A stretch of DNA of 64,000 nt from Microtetraspora malaysiensis (GTDB taxonomy: Bacteria > Actinomycetota > Actinomycetes > Streptosporangiales > Streptosporangiaceae), in NCBI RefSeq assembly GCF_001528665.1, contig NZ_BBYJ01000023.1, positions 1-64,000 on the forward strand, in the 5' to 3' direction. Made by a program: the position numbers and the translations under genes. Numbering within the stretch: position 1 is the stretch's first letter; the number at the start of each line of letters is the position of its first letter. The notes beneath the pieces were generated by a model that saw only the letters and a program-made list of their open reading frames with translations, had not been told where the DNA came from and did not search any database. Positions 25,071-33,238 of the stretch are shown here, one piece after another.

Positions 25071-25532
25071 TCAGCCGTCCGCGTCCGAGACGGCCATGCC
25101 GGTGAGCAACCCGTCCAGCGTGATCGCCCCGGCGAGCACGCCCGAGCGGTCCACCACTGCCACCAGGGGGCTGCGCATGGACGCCATCACGGCCGCCACC
25201 TCAAGGAGCGTCGCGTCCAGGGGCACGATCACCGGCCGGAGCGACTGCGACGGCAGGCAGTCGCCCACCGTGCGGGCGCCGAGCTCCTGCCAGAAGATGT
25301 CGGCGTGCGCCTCGTCCACCGTCCGGGCGAGGGCCGGATCCTCCTGGTACGTCCGCGGGACCGCCAGACGGAGCACCTGCGTTCCGGGCAGCACCACGCG
25401 TGGGCGGCCCATGCCGTCCACGACGATGAGCCCCGGCAGCCGGCCGAGGGTCATCACCCGGACCGCCCTGGTCACCGGGTCGCCGACGGTGACCGTCGGC
25501 AGTTGTACCGCTATGTCCTGTGCCCGCGTCAT
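25071..25532 (-). CDS. CBS-domain pair protein
   Basis: A 153-aa cytoplasmic protein with two CBS motifs: [20 protein letters not shown] and [18 protein letters not shown] in the first, then [20 protein letters not shown] and [20 protein letters not shown] in the second. Tandem CBS domains bind adenine nucleotides and regulate partner proteins. Stand-alone CBS proteins are often encoded beside ArsB/NhaD-type transporters, as here, suggesting energy-linked gating. The ATG at 25532 follows GAGGAGA and is preferred to upstream starts. Confidence 0.85.
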   Translation of the reverse strand: MTRAQDIAVQLPTVTVGDPVTRAVRVMTLGRLPGLIVVDGMGRPRVVLPGTQVLRLAVPRTYQEDPALARTVDEAHADIFWQELGARTVGDCLPSQSLRPVIVPLDATLLEVAAVMASMRSPLVAVVDRSGVLAGAITLDGLLTGMAVSDADG

Positions 25533-25765
25533 CGCTCTCCTCTCTGCCATCGGCCCCGCGTCGGGGATCCGGGGCGTGGCGACGGGAGCCCGGGCACCCG
25601 CCGCCTCAAGTCTTGCCGCGGGCGGCCCCGGCCGCCATCGGGTCCAGCACCCATCCTGAGTGGGGGACGGCATGTAGAAATCGCAGATGGGAGGGCGCGG
25701 GCCCGCGCGCGGATACGCGACGGGCCGGATGGACAAACACTCCTCGCCGCCACCACGGTGGGGGT

Positions 25766-26812
25766 ATGAGCAATCTCGCCGACCGGCAGACGGGCAGGCC
25801 GCCCCAGGTGTCCCGCTCGCGGTGGAGGGCCCCGCGCACGCTGTTCTGGCGGCTCTTCATGATCAACGGCTTGGTCTTCACCGCGGGCACGCTGATCCTC
25901 GCGGTCTCCCCGGCCACCGTCTCGTCCCCGGTCGTGCTGAAAGAGGTGCCGGTCCTGACGGTCGGGCTGGCGCTGATCCTCGGCGCGAACGCGGTGCTGC
26001 TGCGGGCGAGCCTGGCGCCGCTCGGCGCGCTGGCGACGCTGATGCAGCGGGTCGATCTGCTGCGCTCCAGCGGCGACCGGCTCGCGCTGCGCGGCACCGG
26101 CGACCTGACCCACCTGGTCGAGACCTTCAACGCCATGCTGGACCGCCTGGAGGCCGAGCACAGCACCAGCAGCGCGCACGCGCTGGCGGCGCAGGAGGCC
26201 GAGCGCGGCCGCATCGCCAGGGAACTGCACGACGAGATCGGCCAGACCCTCACGGTCGTGTTGCTCGGGCTCAAGCGCGCCATCGACCGCGCGCCGGAGG
26301 ACCTGCGCGACGACCTGCACGCCGTCCAGGAGACGGTCCGCTCCAGCCTGGACGAGGTACGGCAGATCGCCCGCCGGCTGCGGCCCGGTGTCCTGGAGGA
26401 TCTGGGCCTGCTCAGCGCTCTCAGCTCGCTGGCGACGGACGTCGCCCAGGTCAGCAAGCTGTCGGTGGCGCGCAGGACGGATCCCGACCTGCCCGCCCTG
26501 TCCGGGGACGTAGAGCTCGTCATCTACCGGATCACCCAGGAGAGCCTGACGAACGTGACCCGGCACGCCGGGGCCACCCGGGTGGAGTTGTCGCTGACGG
26601 CCGAGCCCGGCGCCGTGGTCCTGCGCGTCGCCGACAATGGCCGGGGCGGGGTGCTCCAGGAGGGCGCGGGCATCCGGGGCATGCGCGAGCGGGCGCTGCT
26701 CGTCGGCGCGTCGCTGACCGTCACATCGCCTCCCGGAGAAGGCACGGAGATACGGCTCGTCGTCCCCGTCTCGATGGAAAAAACGACAGAAATCACGGCG
26801 AAACGGAGTTGA
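25766..26812 (+). CDS. NarL-type sensor histidine kinase (HisKA_3)
   Basis: A 348-aa membrane kinase. Two helices (about 28-50 and 62-82) flank a very short extracellular loop. A HAMP-like segment (about 83-135), the DHp motif RELHDEIGQ with phospho-acceptor His155, and an HATPase domain ([20 protein letters not shown] for the N-box, VADNGRGG for G1, GIRGMRERA for G2) follow. The short loop suggests sensing in or near the membrane. The gene ends 4 bp before the response regulator start. The start is ATG 25766 with GGTGGGGG before it. Confidence 0.92.
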   Translation: MSNLADRQTGRPPQVSRSRWRAPRTLFWRLFMINGLVFTAGTLILAVSPATVSSPVVLKEVPVLTVGLALILGANAVLLRASLAPLGALATLMQRVDLLRSSGDRLALRGTGDLTHLVETFNAMLDRLEAEHSTSSAHALAAQEAERGRIARELHDEIGQTLTVVLLGLKRAIDRAPEDLRDDLHAVQETVRSSLDEVRQIARRLRPGVLEDLGLLSALSSLATDVAQVSKLSVARRTDPDLPALSGDVELVIYRITQESLTNVTRHAGATRVELSLTAEPGAVVLRVADNGRGGVLQEGAGIRGMRERALLVGASLTVTSPPGEGTEIRLVVPVSMEKTTEITAKRS

Positions 26813-26816
26813 CCCG

Positions 26817-27473
26817 GTGGACACGCCCACGACCCGGATCCTGCTGGCGGACGACCATGCGCTGGTCCGCCAGGGCCTTCGGCTGATCATCGACGCGGAG
26901 CCCGACCTCACGGTTGTCGCGGAGGCTGCCGACGGCGCCGAGGCGGTCGAACGCGCCTCCGAGGAGGAGGTCGACCTGGCGATCCTGGACATCGCGATGC
27001 CGCGGATGACCGGCATCCAGGCGGCGCGCGAGATTTCCCGGCGCGCCCCCGGCATCCGCATCCTGATGCTGTCGATGTACGACAACGAGCAGTACTTCTT
27101 CGAGTCGCTCAAGGCGGGCGCGTCCGGCTACGTGCTGAAGTCGGTCGCCGACCGCGACCTGCTGGAGGCGTGCCGGGCGGCCATGCGCGGAGAGCCGTTC
27201 CTCTATCCGGGCGCGGTCGCCGCGCTGATCCGCGACTACCTGCAGCGCGACCGGCAGGGCGAGGCCATGCCGGACAGCATCCTTACGCCGCGCGAAGAGG
27301 AGATCGTCAAGCTGATCGCCGAGGGGCACTCCTCCAAGGAGATCGCGGAGACCCTCGTCATCAGCGTGAAGACCGTCGACCGGCACCGCGCCAACATCCT
27401 GCAGAAGCTCGGCATGCGCGACCGGCTCGAACTGACCAAGTACGCCATCCGGGCCGGGCTGGTCGAGCCCTGA
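26817..27473 (+). CDS. NarL/FixJ-family response regulator
   Basis: A 218-aa regulator paired with the preceding kinase. The receiver domain has ADDH (11-14), phospho-acceptor Asp58 (LAILDIAMPRMTG) and K at YVLKSV. The LuxR-type HTH is at about 150-210 (LTPREEEIVKLIAEGHSSKE, then SVKTVDRHRANILQKL). GTG 26817 lies 4 bp after the kinase stop with GGAG at 26805-26808, so translation is coupled. Confidence 0.93.
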   Translation: MDTPTTRILLADDHALVRQGLRLIIDAEPDLTVVAEAADGAEAVERASEEEVDLAILDIAMPRMTGIQAAREISRRAPGIRILMLSMYDNEQYFFESLKAGASGYVLKSVADRDLLEACRAAMRGEPFLYPGAVAALIRDYLQRDRQGEAMPDSILTPREEEIVKLIAEGHSSKEIAETLVISVKTVDRHRANILQKLGMRDRLELTKYAIRAGLVEP

Positions 27474-27589
27474 GGGGGCGAAAAACCGAGAACAAGACGA
27501 CGACAAACCGAGGGGAGCGCTGATATCCTCAACCCTCTATGCCTTTGGGCGGCAAACAAAACACCCAACGATAGGATCGTACCAAAACT

Positions 27590-29866
27590 ATGGCGAGTGG
27601 TCAAGTCGCGCAAGCGCTCCAGGAAGAACAGTCCTACGTCTCCATGCTCTACGACCGGCTCGACACCGTGCGGGGCCGCGCCGAGGCGGCGCTGACCACG
27701 GTCCTGGCCCGCGGCGGGTCCGGCGGCACCCGCCAGGCACGCATCGAGCGCGAGGTCTCCGCGGACGAGCGGTTCCGGCGCGTCACGCAGCTCTCCGGCG
27801 TCGAACGCGGCCTGTGCTTCGGCCGGATCGACGACTCCGGCGGCGAGACCTACTACATCGGCCGGATCGGGCTGCGCGACGACGAACACGACTCCGTCCT
27901 CATCGACTGGCGGGCCCCCGCGGCCCGGCCGTTCTACGTCGCCAGCCCCAGCGACCCGGGCGCCCTCGTCCGCCGCCGGCACATCCACACCCGCGGCCGC
28001 GCCGTCACCGGGCTGGACGACGAGGTCTTCGACCTCGACCGGATGGACGACCGCGACCGCAACAACCTCGTCGGCGAGGCGGCCCTGATGGCGGCGCTGC
28101 GCCGCGGCCGCACCGGGCGGATGGGCGACGTCGTCGCCACGATCCAGACCGAGCAGGACCGGGTGATCCGGTCCGGCCTGGGCGGGGCGCTCGTGGTCCA
28201 GGGAGGGCCGGGCACCGGCAAGACCGTCGCCGCCCTCCACCGGGCGGCCTACCTCCTCTACGCGCACCGCACCACGCTGGAGCGCCGAGGCGTGCTCGTG
28301 GTCGGCCCGAACGCCATGTTCAGCCGCTACATCAGCCAGGTGCTGCCCTCGCTCGGCGAGACCGAGGTCGTCCTGTCCAGCGTCGGCGAGCTCCACCGCG
28401 GCGTCCACGCCACCGTGGACGACGCTCCGGCCGTCGCCGCGGTCAAGGGCGACCTGCGGACGGCCGAGGTGATCGAGGCCGCCGTACGCGACCGTCAGCG
28501 CGTCCCGGACGGCGACCTGGAGGTCCTGATCGACGTCCGCACGTCCATCCGCGGCGGAGTCGAGGTCGTCGTCGAGCGGATGGCTCTGCGCCTCGACCAC
28601 GACGCCTGCGTGCGCGCCCGCGACCGGGCCCGTGCCCTCGGCCGGCCGCACAACATGGCTCGCCGGACCTTCGTCAACAAGGTGCTCATGGGCCTCGCCG
28701 TGGATGAGGCCAGGCAACTCGACCGGCCGTACGACGAGGAGGACCTGCGCTACGCGCGCGAGGCGCTCTGGGGGCAGGCGTCGGTGCGGGCGGCGCTGGA
28801 GGAGCTGTGGCCATACCTGACGCCGGAACGGCTGGTCGGTGAGCTCCTCTCGGATCCGGACCGGCTGCGCGCCGCGACGGCCGGCCTGCTTCGCGACGAG
28901 GAGCGTGACGTGCTGCTCCGCCCGGCCGGCTCCCCCTGGACGATCGGGGACGTGCCCCTGCTCGACGAGGCCGCCGAGCTCCTCGGCGAGGACGACGCCG
29001 AAGCCAAGGCGCGCGAGCGGGCGGCGGCCGAGGAACGCGACGACGAGGAGGCCTACGCCAGGGGCGTGCTGGAGATCGCCGACCTCACCGAGCTGATGGA
29101 CGCCACCGCCCTCGCCGCCCGGCACCACGACGGCGGTCCGGTCGTGACCACCGCCCAGCGGGCGCTGGCCGACCGCTCCTGGGCGTACGGACACGTGATC
29201 GTCGACGAGGCGCAGGAGCTGTCCGCGATGGCCTGGCGCGCCGTCATGCGCCGGATCCCGGCCCGGTCCCTCACCGTGGTCGGCGACATCGCCCAGACCG
29301 GATCCGCCGCCGGAGCCCGCTCCTGGGCCGAGATGCTCGACCCGTACGTCGCGGGCCGTTGGCGCGAGGAGCGGCTGCTGGTGAACTACCGGACGCCCGT
29401 GGAGATCATGGACGTCGCCGCCGACGTGCTGAAGGCGGTCGCCCCGGAGCAGGAGCCTCCCGTCTCAGTACGGGACGGCGAGGCGCGCCCGCGTGCCGTG
29501 CCGTACGAGAGGACGGACCTGCGCGCCCTGGTCGAGGAGGAGCTGGAGGCGATCGGGGACGGCCGGCTCGCGGTGCTCACCCCCGACGCCCGGCACTCGG
29601 AGATCGCCGCGCTCTTCCCCCCGGAGGGCGACGACCCGCTGGAGGCGCCGGTCGCCGTGCTCACCGTGAACCGGTGCAAGGGCCTGGAGTTCGACGCGGT
29701 GGTGGTCGTCCGGCCCGCCGAGATCCTCACGCAGTCCCCCAAAGGCGGCCAGGACCTGTACGTCGCGATCACCAGGGCCACCCGGCGGCTCACCGTGCTG
29801 CACGACGGCGACCTGCCCGGCATACTCGCCCGGCTGGACCGCGACGACCAGCGGACGACGGGCTGA
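27590..29866 (+). CDS. helD: HelD-type RNA-polymerase-associated helicase (UvrD-like)
   Basis: A 758-aa superfamily 1 helicase. An N-terminal coiled-coil arm (about 1-60: EEQSYVSMLYDRLDTVRGRA) precedes the HelD signature GLCFGRIDD and YYIGRIGLRD, plus LIDWRAPAARPFY. Walker A is QGGPGTGKTVAALHRAAYLL, Walker B is HVIVDEAQELSAM, and the C-terminal motif is VNRCKGLEFDAVVVV with YVAITRATRRL. Actinobacterial HelD/HelR proteins insert into RNA polymerase channels and release stalled enzyme; some give rifamycin tolerance. No rifamycin-associated element palindrome is seen upstream, so inducible rifampicin resistance is not indicated. The start is ATG 27590. Confidence 0.9.
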   Translation: MASGQVAQALQEEQSYVSMLYDRLDTVRGRAEAALTTVLARGGSGGTRQARIEREVSADERFRRVTQLSGVERGLCFGRIDDSGGETYYIGRIGLRDDEHDSVLIDWRAPAARPFYVASPSDPGALVRRRHIHTRGRAVTGLDDEVFDLDRMDDRDRNNLVGEAALMAALRRGRTGRMGDVVATIQTEQDRVIRSGLGGALVVQGGPGTGKTVAALHRAAYLLYAHRTTLERRGVLVVGPNAMFSRYISQVLPSLGETEVVLSSVGELHRGVHATVDDAPAVAAVKGDLRTAEVIEAAVRDRQRVPDGDLEVLIDVRTSIRGGVEVVVERMALRLDHDACVRARDRARALGRPHNMARRTFVNKVLMGLAVDEARQLDRPYDEEDLRYAREALWGQASVRAALEELWPYLTPERLVGELLSDPDRLRAATAGLLRDEERDVLLRPAGSPWTIGDVPLLDEAAELLGEDDAEAKARERAAAEERDDEEAYARGVLEIADLTELMDATALAARHHDGGPVVTTAQRALADRSWAYGHVIVDEAQELSAMAWRAVMRRIPARSLTVVGDIAQTGSAAGARSWAEMLDPYVAGRWREERLLVNYRTPVEIMDVAADVLKAVAPEQEPPVSVRDGEARPRAVPYERTDLRALVEEELEAIGDGRLAVLTPDARHSEIAALFPPEGDDPLEAPVAVLTVNRCKGLEFDAVVVVRPAEILTQSPKGGQDLYVAITRATRRLTVLHDGDLPGILARLDRDDQRTTG

Positions 29867-29912
29867 ACCGGGGCGCCGCGCGGAACGCCCGGCGCGGTCC
29901 GGGAAACGAGAA

Positions 29913-29941
29913 CGGGCCGCGCGCCCTGAGGCGCCGGCCCG
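29913..29941. terminator. Hairpin terminator after the helicase gene
   Basis: CGGGCCGCGCGCC and GGCGCCGGCCCG form a near-perfect stem with a 4-nt loop, 46 bp after the helicase stop. A second hairpin follows at 29953-29974. Confidence 0.7.
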
Positions 29942-29952
29942 CGGGTGGCAGC

Positions 29953-29974
29953 GGCCGGCGCCGGAGCGCCGGCC
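29953..29974. terminator. Second hairpin before the convergent gene end
   Basis: GGCCGGCG, loop CCGGAG, CGCCGGCC. It lies 8 bp past the end of the minus-strand gene that stops at 29982 and can serve as its terminator. Confidence 0.65.
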
Positions 29975-29981
29975 GTACGCA

Positions 29982-30554
29982 CTATTGGATCTTGCCCGCG
30001 ATCTCGTCGGCCTTGCCGCCGGCCTTCGTGGCGGCCTGCTGTGCCTTGCCACCGGCCCTGGCACCGGCCTGCTCGACCTTCTCGTCGGCCCACCTGGTGG
30101 TCTCGGCCGTGGTCTCCCTCGTGCTCTCGGCCCACCGGCCGGACTTGTTCCGGTACATCAGCGCGCCGGCCACGCCGATCGCCAGACCGGCGAACAGCAT
30201 CAGCATCGGCCAGCGGCGCCGGGGCCGGGCGAAGGATTCGGGTTCGACCCGCCGGGCCGCTTCGTGGAGGAACGAGCTCACGCGAGGGGCGATCTGGTCC
30301 TCGACGGTGCACGCGGCCTGCTCCAGCCTCGGCGCCATCCACACGCGGGCGTCGGTGATTCGGGTCGCGGTGACATCGCGCGCGTTCCCGACCATCGGGG
30401 GCACCTTGCCCATCATGGGCGTCACCTTGTCCGTGATTGGACTCATTTTGGTGACCACCGGACGCATCTGGACCTGCATGCGGCCCTTTATGCGGCCCAG
30501 TCCCCCCTGCGGCACCTCTACCTTGACGCGGTTCCTTCTGAGTGTCAGGGACAC
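29982..30554 (-). CDS. Membrane-anchored alanine/lysine-rich protein, DUF5324-like
   Basis: A 190-aa protein with a basic N-terminal region, repeated VxPMMxKVPPM-type segments, one membrane helix (about 125-145, PMLMLFAGLAIGVAGALMYR) and a charged Ala/Lys/Gly-rich tail (GGKAQQAATKAGGKADEIAG) like LEA-type or DUF5324 proteins. Similar genes stand beside the cyclophilin in other actinomycetes, so position supports the family guess. The GTG at 30554 (VSLTLRRNRV) with GGGGAGG 7 nt upstream is clearly better than the TTG at 30605. Function unknown. Confidence 0.65.
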   Translation of the reverse strand: MSLTLRRNRVKVEVPQGGLGRIKGRMQVQMRPVVTKMSPITDKVTPMMGKVPPMVGNARDVTATRITDARVWMAPRLEQAACTVEDQIAPRVSSFLHEAARRVEPESFARPRRRWPMLMLFAGLAIGVAGALMYRNKSGRWAESTRETTAETTRWADEKVEQAGARAGGKAQQAATKAGGKADEIAGKIQ

Positions 30555-30705
30555 GACAAACCTCCCCGTTGTTGGGGCCCCGTGACGACCCTCTTCCCGT
30601 GTCAAAGCGGCTCAATCATGACGCCGCCTCCCCGGGCGGGGTCGATACGCTGTTCACCGAAGTTCAACGGACAACCGAAACCTGCACGAAAAGGGGGCGG
30701 CCCTC

Positions 30706-31236
30706 GTGGCTGAGAACCTCATCGCGAACCTTCGCACCAATCACGGCACCATCCGGATCAAGCTCTTCCCGTTCCTGGCACCGAAGACCGTGCGCAACTT
30801 CGTCGAGCTGGCCGAAGGCACCCGGGAGTGGACCCACCCCGCGACCGGCGAGAAGACCACCGCCAAGCTGTACGACGGCACGATCTTCCACCGCGTCATC
30901 AACGGGTTCATGATCCAGGGCGGCGACCCGCTCGGCCAGGGCATCGGCGGCCCCGGCTACGACTTCGACGACGAGATCCACCCGGAGAACATCTTCAACC
31001 GGCCCTACCTGCTCGCCATGGCCAACGCCGGCAAGCGCTTCGGCAAGGGCACCAACGGCTCGCAGTTCTTCATCACGGTCGGCCCCACGCCGCACCTCAA
31101 CCAGGGCCACACCATCTTCGGCGAGGTCATCGAGGGCACCGAGGTCGTCGACTCCATCGCCAAGACCCCGACCGGCCGGCAGGACCGGCCCGTCAACGAC
31201 GTGGTGATCGAGGAAGTCACCATCGAGCGTTCGTGA
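30706..31236 (+). CDS. ppiA: Peptidyl-prolyl cis-trans isomerase (cyclophilin)
   Basis: A 176-aa cytoplasmic cyclophilin that speeds proline isomerisation during folding. Active-site blocks are FHRVINGFMIQGGDP (catalytic Arg and Phe), MANAGKRFGKGTNGSQFFIT and HTIFGEVIEGTEVVD. The start is GTG 30706 after AAAGGGGG. It heads the conserved order cyclophilin, rhomboid, CrgA seen near oriC in actinobacteria. No signal peptide, so it is the intracellular form. Confidence 0.95.
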   Translation: MAENLIANLRTNHGTIRIKLFPFLAPKTVRNFVELAEGTREWTHPATGEKTTAKLYDGTIFHRVINGFMIQGGDPLGQGIGGPGYDFDDEIHPENIFNRPYLLAMANAGKRFGKGTNGSQFFITVGPTPHLNQGHTIFGEVIEGTEVVDSIAKTPTGRQDRPVNDVVIEEVTIERS

Positions 31237-31287
31237 AAAACGGCTTATAGGCTGGGGGGTCGTGGACACGCCCTTCGGAAGGACCCC

Positions 31288-32145
31288 ATGACCTCCCAGC
31301 CACCGCCGATGCACCCGGGGGCGGAAGCCGCACCGACCTGCTACCGCCACCCGGAGCGCGAGACCTACGTGCGATGCCAGCGCTGCGAGCGCTCCATCTG
31401 CCCTGACTGCATGCGCGACGCCGCCGTCGGCCACCAGTGCGTCGAATGCGTTGAGCAGGGCAACCGCAGCGTCCGGCCCGCCCGCGCGATGTTCGGCGGG
31501 GCCGTGGTCACCAAACCGCGTGTGACCTGGGCCCTGCTGATCATCAACGTGCTCGCCTACCTCGCCGAGATCGCCGACCCCGAAGGGGTCATCGCGCGCT
31601 TCGCGACGTGGTCCTACGGGATCTACCAAGGCGAGTGGTGGCGCCTCATCACCGGAGCGTTCCTGCACGCCCCGCTGACGTCCAGCTGGTCCCTGTCCCA
31701 CATCCTCTTCAACATGTGGGCGCTGTACGCCATCGGCCCCGAGCTGGAACGGCGGCTCGGCTCCCTCCGCTTCGCCGCGCTGTACCTGCTCTCCGCGCTC
31801 GGAGGATCGGTCGCCGTCTACCTCTTCGGCGAACTGGCCGTCGGCGCGTCCGGCGCGATCTACGGCATGTTCGGCGCGCTCTTCGTGGTGTCCAGGAAGC
31901 TCGGCTTCGACGCCCGCGGCGTCCTCTGGCTGATCGGGATCAACGTCGTCCTGACCTTCGTCGTCTCCGGGATCAGCTGGCAGGGCCACCTCGGCGGCCT
32001 GGTGACCGGCACCATCGTCGCGGCCGCCTTCGTCTACGCGCCGCGCCGATCCCGGAACGCCGTCCAGCTCTCCGCCGTCGCCGCTTTGCTCGCGATCATG
32101 GCGGTGATCCTGCTGACCTTCCCGCCGTACGGCGTAATCGCGTGA
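31288..32145 (+). CDS. Rhomboid-family intramembrane serine protease with zinc-ribbon N-terminus
   Basis: A 285-aa protein. The N-terminal 65 residues form a Cys/His-rich zinc-binding module (CYRHPERETYVRCQRCERSI, then CPDCMRDAAVGHQCVEC). Six or seven membrane helices follow, with the rhomboid dyad: Ser in VGASGAIYG and His in WQGHLGG, and HILFNMWALY supplying the conserved Asn. It should cleave membrane proteins within the bilayer; its substrates are unknown. The fused zinc module is common in actinobacterial homologues. The start is ATG 31288 after GGAAGGA. Confidence 0.93.
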   Translation: MTSQPPPMHPGAEAAPTCYRHPERETYVRCQRCERSICPDCMRDAAVGHQCVECVEQGNRSVRPARAMFGGAVVTKPRVTWALLIINVLAYLAEIADPEGVIARFATWSYGIYQGEWWRLITGAFLHAPLTSSWSLSHILFNMWALYAIGPELERRLGSLRFAALYLLSALGGSVAVYLFGELAVGASGAIYGMFGALFVVSRKLGFDARGVLWLIGINVVLTFVVSGISWQGHLGGLVTGTIVAAAFVYAPRRSRNAVQLSAVAALLAIMAVILLTFPPYGVIA

Positions 32146-32147
32146 TC

Positions 32148-32209
32148 TCGTCCACAGGTGTGGATAATCCTGTGGACAACGATCGTCGTCAGCGCCAGCG
32201 TGTGGACAG
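32148..32209. promoter_or_regulatory. Cluster of DnaA-box-like sequences
   Basis: Four 9-mers lie within 62 bp: TCGTCCACA (32148-32156, one mismatch), TGTGGATAA (32159-32167, exact TTATCCACA on the other strand), TGTGGACAA (32171-32179, exact TTGTCCACA on the other strand, the Streptomyces consensus) and TGTGGACAG (32201-32209, one mismatch). They fill the gap between the rhomboid and crgA genes and the end of crgA. This chromosomal region is near oriC in actinobacteria, so DnaA titration or control of crgA is possible. Confidence 0.6.
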
Positions 32210-32434
32210 GATCACACCGAAGATGATTGCACCGAAACCGATCAGCAGGTTCCAGTTGCCGAGGGCCCCCAGACCCGGCATGTCCGGCGCGATGTAATAC
32301 ACCGCGATCCAGGCGACCCCGAGGATCCAGCACACGACCATGAGCGGAGCGAGCCACCGGGGGCTGACCTTCACCGTCTGCGCCTTCTGCGGCGGCGTGT
32401 AGACGGCCTTCTTACGGATCTTGGACTTCGGCAC
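32189..32434 (-). CDS. crgA: Cell division protein CrgA
   Basis: An 81-aa membrane protein starting MPKSKIRKKAVYTPP, with two helices (about 29-48 and 60-78) and the family ending GVILSTRWR. CrgA coordinates septum formation with FtsZ, FtsI and aerial growth in Streptomyces and mycobacteria. The start is ATG 32434. It is convergent with the rhomboid gene and divergent from pabA, the conserved arrangement. Confidence 0.95.
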   Translation of the reverse strand: MPKSKIRKKAVYTPPQKAQTVKVSPRWLAPLMVVCWILGVAWIAVYYIAPDMPGLGALGNWNLLIGFGAIIFGVILSTRWR

Positions 32435-32481
32435 GGCAGTTCCCTCGTTAGTGGGCGCAGTTCCGAGTAAGGATAGTCTGC

Positions 32482-33069
32482 ATGGTCGACCGACCGCGAT
32501 TCCCCGTTCGTGTCCTCGTGGTGGACAACCACGACAGCTTCGTCCACACCATCGTGCAGTATCTGCGCGAACTCGGAGCCGACTGCGATGTCCGGCCCCG
32601 CGACGACGTCACTGTGGACGACGCCGACCGGTACGACGGCGTGCTCGTCTCCCCCGGCCCCGGCACCCCGGAAGCCGCCGGAGTCAGCGTCCCCATGGTC
32701 CGCCACTGCGCGGAACGCGGCCTCCCCCTGCTCGGCGTCTGCCTCGGCCACCAGGCCATCGCCGTCGCGTACGGCGGCACCGTCGGCCGCGCCCCCGAAC
32801 TCATGCACGGCCGCACCAGCCAGATCGACCACGACGGGAAAGGCGTCTTCACCGGCATCCCCTCACCGGTCACCATGACGCGCTACCACTCCCTCGCCGT
32901 GATCGACGTGCCGCTCGCGCTCGAGGTCAGCGCCACCACGCCCGAGGGCGTCGTCATGGGCCTGCGCCACCGCGACGCCCCCATCGAGGGCATCCAGTTC
33001 CACCCCGAGTCCATCCTGTCCGAGCACGGCCACCGGCTCCTCGGCAACTGGCTCAGCCAGATCGTGTAA
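32482..33069 (+). CDS. pabA: Anthranilate/aminodeoxychorismate synthase glutamine amidotransferase subunit
   Basis: A 195-aa class I glutamine amidotransferase that feeds ammonia to chorismate-using synthases for folate (and possibly tryptophan). It begins VLVVDNHDSFVHTIVQYLRE, has the nucleophile Cys in GVCLGHQAIA, the oxyanion loop SPGPGTPEAAG and the His-Glu pair in GIQFHPESIL. The PabB/TrpE partner is not in the window, which is normal for this lone copy beside crgA and pknB. The start is ATG 32482. Confidence 0.93.
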   Translation: MVDRPRFPVRVLVVDNHDSFVHTIVQYLRELGADCDVRPRDDVTVDDADRYDGVLVSPGPGTPEAAGVSVPMVRHCAERGLPLLGVCLGHQAIAVAYGGTVGRAPELMHGRTSQIDHDGKGVFTGIPSPVTMTRYHSLAVIDVPLALEVSATTPEGVVMGLRHRDAPIEGIQFHPESILSEHGHRLLGNWLSQIV

Positions 33070-33102
33070 CGCTTTCACCCTCGGACACGACTAACAGACG
33101 AG

Positions 33103-33135
33103 GGCTTCCGCCATTGCCCCCGAGTGGCGGAAGCC
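33103..33135. terminator. Strong hairpin terminator after pabA
   Basis: GGCTTCCGCCA and TGGCGGAAGCC make a perfect 11-bp stem around an 11-nt loop, 33 bp after the pabA stop. First of three hairpins between the convergent pabA and pknB genes. Confidence 0.8.
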
Positions 33136-33150
33136 TTCTCCATGTTCCTG

Positions 33151-33171
33151 GGGCAATGGCAGCCATTGCCC
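33151..33171. repeat. Middle inverted repeat between pabA and pknB
   Basis: GGGCAATGG, CAG, CCATTGCCC is a perfect 9-bp inverted repeat. Its right arm CCATTGCCC also occurs in the loop of the pabA terminator at 33111-33119, so alternative pairing between the two hairpins is possible. Confidence 0.7.
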
Positions 33172-33182
33172 GCAGGCAGAAA

Positions 33183-33212
33183 AAGAGGCCCGCTCTGCCG
33201 AGCGGGCCTCTT
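33183..33212. terminator. Strong hairpin terminator after pknB
   Basis: AAGAGGCCCGCTC, loop TGCC, GAGCGGGCCTCTT: a perfect 13-bp stem 27 bp past the end of pknB. Flanking A and T residues make it suitable in both directions. Confidence 0.85.
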
Positions 33213-33238
33213 CTCGTGCTACGCGATGCCGGACGGCG

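Noticed and set aside
27474-27589. Rifamycin-associated element before the helicase gene
   Set aside because: No long inverted repeat of that type is present in the 116-bp upstream region, so rifamycin-inducible control is not supported.
27236-29194. 652-codon minus-strand ORF
   Set aside because: Antisense of the HelD-type helicase and the regulator end; a shadow caused by high GC.
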